5,355 bases of DNA from Bacteroidales bacterium (GTDB lineage Bacteria; Bacteroidota; Bacteroidia; Bacteroidales; UBA932), in NCBI GenBank assembly GCA_017538685.1, contig JAFYIK010000147.1, positions 1-5,355 on the forward strand. The letters are read 5' to 3'. The notes beneath the pieces were generated by a model that had not been told where the DNA came from, searched no databases, and saw only the letters and a list, made by a program, of their open reading frames with translations. Below, one piece after another: positions 1-5,355 of this stretch. The translations under genes and the position numbers were made by a program. Position 1 is the stretch's first letter. Each line of letters begins with the position of its first letter.

Positions 1-224
1 ATCTGAGCGCCTTAAAGGTAGGAACACGTATCATCATAGTCCCCGGCTTCCAATTCCGCCTCGTGGACGTGCTGGTGACGAATTTCCACCAGCCCGAAAG
101 CACCCTCATCCTTCTCGTCTCCGCCTTCGTCAACGGCTACTGGCGCACCATATACGACTACGCCCTCGCGCACGATTACCGCTTCCTCTCTTACGGAGAC
201 AGTTCGTTGCTGTTCAGGGCATAA
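1..224 (+). CDS. queA: S-adenosylmethionine:tRNA ribosyltransferase-isomerase QueA, C-terminal part (5' end outside window)
   Basis: The frame is open from the window edge (first full codon at 3) to a TAA at 222-224, giving the last 73 residues. QueA transfers and isomerises the ribosyl group of S-adenosylmethionine onto 7-aminomethyl-7-deazaguanine in tRNA, forming epoxyqueuosine in the wobble position; it acts in the cytoplasm. The recognisable signature is [10 protein letters not shown] followed by TNFHQPEST and then LVSAF, which matches the family block TNFHLPxSTLLxLVSAF, and the ending [12 protein letters not shown] matches the family's RFxSYGDAMLI terminus. The segment [12 protein letters not shown] between these blocks resembles Bacteroidota members more than E. 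coli. Bacteroidota can carry a second QueA-family paralogue, and the fragment alone cannot say which copy this is. The gene converges on the - strand barrel gene, with 27 bases between the stop codons. Confidence 0.9.
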   Translation, partial: LSALKVGTRIIIVPGFQFRLVDVLVTNFHQPESTLILLVSAFVNGYWRTIYDYALAHDYRFLSYGDSSLLFRA

Positions 225-228
225 AAAA

Positions 229-248
229 ATCCGGCCGACCGGCCGGAT
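229..248. terminator. Bidirectional intrinsic terminator between convergent genes
   Basis: A perfect 8-bp stem (229-236 paired with 241-248, core CCGGCC/GGCCGG) closes a 4-base loop GACC at 237-240. Seven A's at 223-229 precede it, so a - strand transcript leaves the hairpin into a run of U's: a strong intrinsic terminator for the barrel gene, starting 3 bases after that gene's stop codon. In the + direction the hairpin is followed by ATTTTAATT at 249-257, a weaker U-rich tail that can end the queA transcript. It lies between the two stop codons (222-224 and 252-254). Confidence 0.88.
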
Positions 249-251
249 ATT

Positions 252-1670
252 TTAATTCCTATATCTCTGTCCGAACTGCATACTAACTCCGAAGTTGAGT
301 TTGCAGCGGAAAGGATCGATGGGAACAGGAATTCCTTCGTAGGTAGGAATCTGCACTCCCTCGATGGGGATGATACCGACGCGGTCTGCGTAGGTGTCCA
401 GTCCGACATAGGCATTGAGGAAGAGCAGGGTGACGCTGGCGGCGACGCCGAGCACCTTGCCCTGGGTGTTCTGTCCGTAGTTCGCGGTGACGCTGATAAA
501 GCGCAGGGGCGACACGGTAAGACCGGCGCGGGCATCCCAGTAGGGCGCGATATCGTCGAAGTGATAGACGCCGTTGGCACCCACGGAGATGAAGCTGAGC
601 ACGGGCAGGCGCAGCCTTGCACCGAGGTTGGCGGTGAAGGCGAGCCTTTCGAACGCGCTCTCTTCCAGGCCTTCCATCACCTGCAGGTTGGCTATATCCA
701 TAAAGTCTTCTCCTACCTTCTCCCACTCCTTGTCGTAGTCGGTATCTCCGCCTATGTGTCCGAGGCCGTTGAAGGTGAACTGGTCGGTGGCCTTAGCGAT
801 GGAATTATACTTCCAGAAGATGCCGCCGAGGTCGTTCACACCGCCGCTGATGGCCAGGCTCTCGAAAGGAGTCCACCTGAAACCGATATCCACGGCGCCG
901 CCATAGCCGGCAGGGCCGATCTTGGTCTGGTCATATCCGACCTGGAGCTTGCCCTGCTCGTCGTTGTAGAGCTGGCCGCCCCCCAGGGCGAGCCTGCCGC
1001 GGCCCTCGATGTCGGTGGAGAGTATGCCGTTGTTCACATACACGTCGGCTTTGTCGAAGCGGATGTCCGCGTTCGCGAGGCCGATGAGTCCCTTCACCCT
1101 GAAACCGACCGTGAGGTTGCCGTCCGCAGGCCTCTTGGCCACTCCGATGGCGACCTCGGCGTAGAGCTTGCCGCTGAGGAACAGCTGGCTGAGATCGTAC
1201 GGGGTGTCGGAATTACCTTCCTTGAGGAACCTGAACAGGTCGCCGGGCAGGGAAGTGCCCACTTCGCTGCGGAGATTGATCTCGAAGGAATTGAATGCGT
1301 TCTCCTTGCGCTTACCGGTGCTGAGGATGTTCACGTTGGCATCCACGGCGAACGGGTTGTCTTTGCCGAGGTGAGTCATCATCTCGTCGGTGGAGACGCT
1401 GGGATGCAGGAAGGTCACAAGACCGTCGCCAGCGGCATTGGGATAGATCAGCGAGCTGATGCCGAGGCCGCTGCTGATGCCCACCTCCACGTTGCCCGTA
1501 CCAAGGCCGAAGAAGCTCTTTTCGCTCATAATGGCGGGGTTCAGCCTATAGGAGTAATTGTAGTTGTCGAGGAAGAATCCGCTCTGGAACTTGTCCTGAG
1601 CACTTGCACGTACTGAGAAGAGGCTTGAAGCCACAGTCAGAATCGAAACGATGGTAAGTATCTTTTTCAT
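252..1670 (-). CDS. Outer-membrane beta-barrel protein, DUF5723-like
   Basis: A 472-residue protein with a clear Sec signal peptide (MKK, hydrophobic residues 4-20, likely cleavage after ASA at 24, mature N-terminus QDKF). What follows is rich in alternating short strands with Gly and aromatics, ending in a strand around KLNFGVSMQFGQ (457-467) as expected for an outer-membrane barrel. The early NPA motif (44-46, in YRLNPAIM) is shared with several Bacteroidota barrel families, including PorV/PorP-like proteins and DUF5723. The region around 302-345 is hydrophilic and acidic and could be an extracellular loop; residues 434-453 are unusually proline/isoleucine rich. Start ATG 1668-1670 is supported by the signal peptide. 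It lies 12 bases after the lipoprotein gene, so the two are surely co-transcribed, and a strong hairpin follows its stop. The family is recalled from its look, not from a search, and no transport substrate can be inferred. Confidence 0.75.
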   Translation of the reverse strand: MKKILTIVSILTVASSLFSVRASAQDKFQSGFFLDNYNYSYRLNPAIMSEKSFFGLGTGNVEVGISSGLGISSLIYPNAAGDGLVTFLHPSVSTDEMMTHLGKDNPFAVDANVNILSTGKRKENAFNSFEINLRSEVGTSLPGDLFRFLKEGNSDTPYDLSQLFLSGKLYAEVAIGVAKRPADGNLTVGFRVKGLIGLANADIRFDKADVYVNNGILSTDIEGRGRLALGGGQLYNDEQGKLQVGYDQTKIGPAGYGGAVDIGFRWTPFESLAISGGVNDLGGIFWKYNSIAKATDQFTFNGLGHIGGDTDYDKEWEKVGEDFMDIANLQVMEGLEESAFERLAFTANLGARLRLPVLSFISVGANGVYHFDDIAPYWDARAGLTVSPLRFISVTANYGQNTQGKVLGVAASVTLLFLNAYVGLDTYADRVGIIPIEGVQIPTYEGIPVPIDPFRCKLNFGVSMQFGQRYRN

Positions 1671-1682
1671 ATCCGTGTAAGT

Positions 1683-3440
1683 TTATTCGTTTTCTTCACC
1701 TTCTCCGAAAAGGGCGTTGCCGTCCAGATGAATGCCGTTGGGCAGCACCAGATGCAGATCGGTAAGGACGATGTAATCGTCTCCCTTGAGGACTTCGCCG
1801 TTAGTGTGCACGCTGATGCTGAGCAGCATATGGGTCATATCCGCAAGCGCAGCATTGTTCTTCTCCGCTCCGATGACGACGTTGATCTGTCCGTCTTCGC
1901 CGGGGGCGGGGAGCTGGATGACGCAGGGGCTGTTCAGAGGAAGCGCGGTGTACACGCCTGTCTGTTCGTTCAGGGACATAAAGCTGATTTCGAGGTCCGC
2001 GGACACCGGGATGGTGTTGGTGACCTTCGCAGAAATGCCTATCGAAGACTCCTGGAGGACGGCGGCTACCTGCTTTCCGGTGTCGGCGCCGAGTTCAAGG
2101 GTGTCTGCGAAATTGATCAGGGTTCCGGCTCCGAAGGTAAGAGGCATACTCAGATCTATGCCCACCTCCATACCATATTCCGCCGCGGGTTCGATGTAGC
2201 ACCAGGCGGTCTTGTCGGCCACGATGCTGGTGGCGAATTCGATGCTGTCCGCAGCTTCCATCAACAGATCGTTCAAAGAGACCGATTTGTGTGAGGTCTT
2301 CTCTTCATAGACGGCGGGATCGAGGCTGTAAGGCACCTCGAAATCGAGTATCGCAGCCGTGGTTGCCGAGCCCTTGGCCTTGATGTCGGCCGAGCCTGAA
2401 AGAGGAAGGGCCATATTGGTCTTCACGGTCAGATCGACCGATGCGTCGGGAAGTTTGATGGTCGCGTCTTCGAAGGCCGTAGGGAGTGCGAAGAACGCAG
2501 ATGTGAAGGACTGCTGAATCTGGTAGTCTATCTTCGTCTGGAGGCTGTGGATCGCGATCTGGCCGTTGGCATCGGCGACCGAAACACCGATGGTTCCGCT
2601 CACCGTCTGGCCCATTTCGCCAAGGTTCACGACCACATTCTCACCGGCGACGGAGCCCTGGACCACTATCTGGTCGGAAAGTTTGCCGCCGTTCTCGCGC
2701 AGTGCGACGAAATCCACTCCGGAGAGGTCGAATTTACCGATCTTGGTCTCGCGTACGAAAGGCTGGTTCTTCTTGATCTTGCCCTTGAGCTCGATCGATG
2801 CGGGATCGAAGAAAGCCGGAAGGGTGACCGTGGCGTCCATATCGTACTCCTGGGTGTCCTGGCCGGGCAGGTCGGTGAATAGGAGCTCGATAGTGGTGTA
2901 CACGTCATCGAGAACGACCTCGCCCACACCGACCAGCATTTCGGGAAGGGTGGAGCCGTCCAGAAGGTCGAAGTTCACCGTCTTGTCGATGTCGTAATGG
3001 ATGTCGGGGATGGAATATTCGCCCTGGAGTGCGGGAGGAACGACCGTGAGGAGATCACCGAGGTCGAAGCCTTCCAGTGTGTAAACGACGTTCTCATTGA
3101 AGCTCACGGCATCCAGGCTGATCACATTGTCAAGTCCGATTCCGTCAATCTGCCCGCCGAGGTCGACTTCCTCCGAGTAAGTGAGGTAATAACTGCCGTC
3201 CGGGGCCTGCTTGATGAAATCGGAGGTGTCTATTCCGATGGATTTCATCAGGGAATCGACTCTGAACACCGCCGTACTGTCCGCGACCTTCAGCTCGATG
3301 CCGTTCTGGAACAGGGTGACTTCTTTGTCGATGTTCTGGAGATTTTCCAGGGTGTAGACCGGGTCAACCTCACATCCGGAAAAAGTCAGGGCAAGCGCCG
3401 CGAATGCGGCCGCCCCTAAATGTCTCGAGAATTTTTTCAT
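1683..3440 (-). CDS. Secreted lipoprotein of unknown function, beta-rich
   Basis: A 585-residue protein with a lipoprotein signal peptide: MKKFSRH, an Ala/Leu hydrophobic stretch (8-19) and lipobox FSGC, so Cys23 is the predicted lipidated residue. The next residues are E-V-D-P; acidic residues close to the Cys are common in Bacteroidota surface lipoproteins, but this is not a full export signal, so the leaflet is undecided. No transmembrane segment, enzyme motif or SusD-like helical repeat is visible. The rest is mostly beta-strand-like with many amphipathic VxLxA patterns, and two stretches look related (341-353 and 474-483, both TN-P-S-AD-L/I), suggesting tandem beta-sandwich domains. There are only two later Cys (414, 506). 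The C-terminus is very acidic (GEGEENE). Start ATG 3438-3440 fits the signal peptide. The barrel gene follows 12 bases later; the likely role is as a partner or assembly factor of that barrel (inference). I do not recognise a named family. Confidence 0.8.
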   Translation of the reverse strand: MKKFSRHLGAAAFAALALTFSGCEVDPVYTLENLQNIDKEVTLFQNGIELKVADSTAVFRVDSLMKSIGIDTSDFIKQAPDGSYYLTYSEEVDLGGQIDGIGLDNVISLDAVSFNENVVYTLEGFDLGDLLTVVPPALQGEYSIPDIHYDIDKTVNFDLLDGSTLPEMLVGVGEVVLDDVYTTIELLFTDLPGQDTQEYDMDATVTLPAFFDPASIELKGKIKKNQPFVRETKIGKFDLSGVDFVALRENGGKLSDQIVVQGSVAGENVVVNLGEMGQTVSGTIGVSVADANGQIAIHSLQTKIDYQIQQSFTSAFFALPTAFEDATIKLPDASVDLTVKTNMALPLSGSADIKAKGSATTAAILDFEVPYSLDPAVYEEKTSHKSVSLNDLLMEAADSIEFATSIVADKTAWCYIEPAAEYGMEVGIDLSMPLTFGAGTLINFADTLELGADTGKQVAAVLQESSIGISAKVTNTIPVSADLEISFMSLNEQTGVYTALPLNSPCVIQLPAPGEDGQINVVIGAEKNNAALADMTHMLLSISVHTNGEVLKGDDYIVLTDLHLVLPNGIHLDGNALFGEGEENE

Positions 3441-3493
3441 CCGGTTATTGATTATTTGTTGTTTATTTCCAGTTAATTAGATGCAATCCGCGC
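3441..3493 (-). promoter_or_regulatory. AT-rich leader before the lipoprotein gene
   Basis: This 53-base gap is the only sizeable space inside the leftward gene block. Read on the - strand it is AT-rich just before the start codon (AACAACAAATAATCAATAA) and has no Shine-Dalgarno sequence, which is normal for Bacteroidota, where A-rich leaders assist initiation. I looked for the Bacteroides -7 element TAnnTTTG and found none; one TTG exists but has no properly placed partner. No hairpin typical of a terminator is present either. It could hold a non-consensus promoter or simply be read through from the regulator gene. Confidence 0.3.
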
Positions 3494-4519
3494 CTAAAAC
3501 GTTCGACGCCTTATCATAAGAAAACGGTTGTGGATTTTGCTCATCTTCCTCGATGCTATCATCTCAGCTGCCAGGCGTCCGATTTCCGGGAAGTCGGTAG
3601 AAACCGTGGTCAGACCGCCCAGAATCAGTTCGTTCATAGGATACTCGTTGTATGAGATGATGAAGACTCCCTTGCCCAGTTCGAGTCCGCTTTCCTGGAT
3701 TTTCTTGGCGAGATCCACCAGTCCGGCGTCGAGCTGGGAGTTAAGGATGAGGAATGCGTCTCCGGCCTCGATGTCGTCGGGCACGCCGTTAAGGAATTCG
3801 ACGGGGATATGCTTTTCCGACGTGAAGCGCTCCACTCCCACGCGTATCTTGTCGCCGTAGAGCGACATAGGGAGAGTGATTACCCTCAGGCGCTTTGCCG
3901 CGGAATTTTCGAAGTTGTGGCTGAGACCCTCGCGGATGTCGTTCTCGAAGTCCTGGTAGATGGCGCCGAAATTGCCCCTGAGTCCCGGCTGGAGGTGGTC
4001 GATAAGCAGGAGCTTGCGCACAGGCACCCTCTCTAGAAGTTTTACCACCCTCTTCTGGGTTTCCTCGTCGGTGGGGAAGTGGGGCGCGATGGCGTAGTAG
4101 TCGAAGGTGTCCAGATGAGTGTCCAGGAAGTACTCCAGGAGGTCCGGATTCTGGTCGTGGCTGAGGATGGTAATCTCCGTACCGGTGGGCAGATTGGCCG
4201 CGAACGCATCGAAGGCTATCTGCTTGTAGACGGAGAACTTGTCGAACACCACGAGTATGCGCGTGCGGGCGCCACCGGTCGAGATGTCCTTCACGTAGAA
4301 GCCCTTTCCGTGCCTGGGTTCGATTATGTCTTTCTCCACCAGGATGCCGTAGGCTTTCTTCACCGTCTCCCTGGAGATGCGGTGACGGTCGGCAAGCACG
4401 TTCATCGAAGGCAGCTGCTCTCCGGGGGTGAGGGATCCGTCCCTGACGCCCCTTTCCACCTGCTCCACTATCTGCTTGTAGATAGAGTGCTTCGCCCGGC
4501 TGTTGATTCTGAATTCCAT
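3494..4519 (-). CDS. GntR-family transcriptional regulator with LacI/PBP-like sensor domain (AraR/FucR type)
   Basis: A 341-residue DNA-binding regulator. Residues 5-78 form a GntR winged helix-turn-helix: SIYKQIVEQVERGVRDGSL, then the conserved PGEQLPS (32-38), the recognition region LADRHRISRETVKKAYGIL (42-60) and the wing GKGFYV (71-76). Residues 86-336 look like a periplasmic-binding-protein/LacI-type effector domain: ILVVFDKFSVYKQ opens it, with alternating beta/alpha segments such as LLLIDH (170-175), AFLILN (255-260), GVFIISYNEYP (284-294) and LTTVSTDFPEIGRLAAEMI (303-321). This architecture occurs in AraR of Bacillus and in Bacteroides sugar regulators such as FucR, where binding of a sugar releases DNA. 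It follows the GH20 gene by 12 bases (TAA to ATG), pointing to co-transcription and perhaps feedback on glycan use. The effector and operator cannot be read from the sequence; an activator role is not excluded. Confidence 0.9.
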   Translation of the reverse strand: MEFRINSRAKHSIYKQIVEQVERGVRDGSLTPGEQLPSMNVLADRHRISRETVKKAYGILVEKDIIEPRHGKGFYVKDISTGGARTRILVVFDKFSVYKQIAFDAFAANLPTGTEITILSHDQNPDLLEYFLDTHLDTFDYYAIAPHFPTDEETQKRVVKLLERVPVRKLLLIDHLQPGLRGNFGAIYQDFENDIREGLSHNFENSAAKRLRVITLPMSLYGDKIRVGVERFTSEKHIPVEFLNGVPDDIEAGDAFLILNSQLDAGLVDLAKKIQESGLELGKGVFIISYNEYPMNELILGGLTTVSTDFPEIGRLAAEMIASRKMSKIHNRFLMIRRRTF

Positions 4520-4531
4520 ATGGTAAACTGT

Positions 4532-5355
4532 TTATTCTTCTGTGGGTATTCCTGTGGGGTCTTCAAGCCCTGCGGCCTTGTATGCCTCGAAGGTGCGGTA
4601 GCCGCTTCGGGCGAGGTTGGTCTCCGTGCGGAGGTCGAAGGTGTTGTAGCCCATCGCGCGCAGCACGTCCTGCATAGCCAGGGCCCTCTTCCTGAAGCCG
4701 TCGGGATCCTTGCTTCCCGCGGGGCTCCATCCGGTCTCCGCTATCGCGAACGCGCGGGGCCAGAGCATATATTCGGCGTGCTCGCAGGTGGGGATCCACT
4801 CGCACCACAGGTTGGCCTGAAGGCCCAGCACGAGCGACTCGTCCATCCCGGGCGCCACAGGCTCGTAGGAGTAGACGTGGCGCAGCGAGGTGAGTTCCCC
4901 CACAGCCCGCGGCTCCTTGCGGATAAGGTCCTGATAATAGTCGAAATAGACGTGGCTGTTGGGCGACATCACCACCTTGTGGCCGGCGGCGGTGGCTTTC
5001 TGGCCCCCGCTGATGCCCCTCCAGCTCTGCACGACCGCTTCCTCTGGCACGCCCGTCTCCAGGATCTCGTCCCAGCCGATTATATGGCGGCCCTTGCTGC
5101 GCACGAATTCGTCGATACGGCGGACCAGGTAGCCCTGAAGCTGCCCGACCTCCGTGTATCCCTCGCGCTCCATAAGCGCGCGACAGTTCACGCATCTGGG
5201 CCATACGGCCATCGAGGCTTCGTCGCCGCCTATGTGGATGTACTCGCCCGGGAAGATGTCCATAACCTCGCTGAGCACCGCCTCAAGCAGCTCGTAGGTC
5301 TCTTCGGAGCCGGGGCAGAGGTCCCAGCCGCCCTTGAAGCGGGTGCCGTCCTCCA
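4532..5355 (-). CDS. Beta-N-acetylhexosaminidase, glycoside hydrolase family 20 (C-terminal part; start outside window)
   Basis: The frame is open from the right edge to TAA at 4532-4534, giving 273 complete residues; the GTG at 5276-5278 is an internal Val, since coding continues upstream with LCPGSEETYELLEAV, typical of the family. GH20 enzymes remove terminal beta-linked GlcNAc or GalNAc by substrate-assisted catalysis. The catalytic Asp-Glu pair is in HIGGDEA (Asp codon 5222-5224, Glu codon 5219-5221). Further family hallmarks are WPRCVNC, IIGWDEIL, VQSWRG, MSPNSHVYFDYYQ and LGLQANLWCEWI, which supply the aromatic box and the C-terminal part of the TIM barrel. The frame ends about 90 residues beyond LQANLW, with no room for a large appended domain, so the C-terminus is probably compact. 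The N-terminal GH20b-like domain and any signal peptide are beyond the edge, so localisation is unknown (periplasm or cell surface is usual). The GntR regulator follows at 12 bases. Substrate (mucin, N-glycan, chitin or muropeptide) cannot be decided here. Confidence 0.95.
   Translation of the reverse strand, partial: EDGTRFKGGWDLCPGSEETYELLEAVLSEVMDIFPGEYIHIGGDEASMAVWPRCVNCRALMEREGYTEVGQLQGYLVRRIDEFVRSKGRHIIGWDEILETGVPEEAVVQSWRGISGGQKATAAGHKVVMSPNSHVYFDYYQDLIRKEPRAVGELTSLRHVYSYEPVAPGMDESLVLGLQANLWCEWIPTCEHAEYMLWPRAFAIAETGWSPAGSKDPDGFRKRALAMQDVLRAMGYNTFDLRTETNLARSGYRTFEAYKAAGLEDPTGIPTEE

Noticed and set aside
561..1616. Long open frame on the + strand (351 codons) opposite the barrel gene
   Set aside because: It lacks any recognisable motif, has low-complexity Glu/Ala/Val-rich content typical of the antisense of a GC-rich gene, and lies wholly inside a convincing - strand gene with a signal peptide.
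3406..3428. NotI-like GCGGCCGC and XhoI-like CTCGAG sites close together, as in a cloning vector
   Set aside because: They fall in the signal-peptide codons of the lipoprotein gene (Ala-rich and Ser-Arg codons), in continuous coding sequence, so they are coincidental.
3441..3493. Bacteroides-type promoter or regulator operator in the largest gap
   Set aside because: No TAnnTTTG element and no convincing inverted repeat were found; the only palindrome is a short TTAATTA-type stretch expected in AT-rich DNA.
4511..4522. Adjacent GAATTC and CATATG at the start of the regulator gene, resembling an engineered start
   Set aside because: The codons ATG-GAA-TTC are natural for this protein, and the flanking sequence runs smoothly into the upstream gene; no vector sequence is present.
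5276..5278. GTG as a start codon for the hexosaminidase
   Set aside because: The frame continues to the window edge with conserved GH20 residues (DLCPGSEET), so this is an internal Val codon.

Overview
The window reads as chromosomal DNA of a Bacteroidales bacterium (phylum Bacteroidota). The evidence is a GntR regulator of the Bacteroidota sugar-catabolism type, a DUF5723-like outer-membrane barrel, a lipoprotein with a short lipobox, A-rich leaders without Shine-Dalgarno sites, and a QueA C-terminus with a Bacteroidota-like ending. Third codon positions are strongly G/C-biased, which points away from low-GC Bacteroides and towards GC-richer gut lineages such as Alistipes/Rikenellaceae or uncultured relatives. 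That finer placement is only a guess.

Layout: at the left edge the last 73 codons of a queA-type gene run on the + strand. It meets a block of four genes running leftward on the - strand, and a short GC-rich hairpin (229-248) between the converging stop codons can terminate both transcripts. In transcription order the - strand block is: a GH20 beta-N-acetylhexosaminidase (5' part beyond the right edge; 4532-5355), a GntR regulator with a LacI/periplasmic-binding-protein-like sensor domain (3494-4519), a large secreted lipoprotein of unknown function (1683-3440), and a DUF5723-like outer-membrane beta-barrel protein (252-1670). Gaps are 12, 53 and 12 bases, with no terminator seen between the genes, so all four may share transcripts. 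The 53-base gap is the only space large enough for a separate promoter, and no Bacteroides-type consensus is visible in it.

Function: the GH20 enzyme would release terminal N-acetylhexosamine from glycans (host, dietary or cell-wall), and the adjacent regulator could sense a sugar and control glycan use. The lipoprotein and barrel form a tight pair and probably act together at the outer membrane, but nothing in the sequence says what they do. QueA makes epoxyqueuosine in tRNA and is unrelated to the block it faces.

No mobile element, CRISPR array, RNA gene or obvious defence system was seen. The least explained part is the lipoprotein/barrel pair. The rest is ordinary for the lineage.
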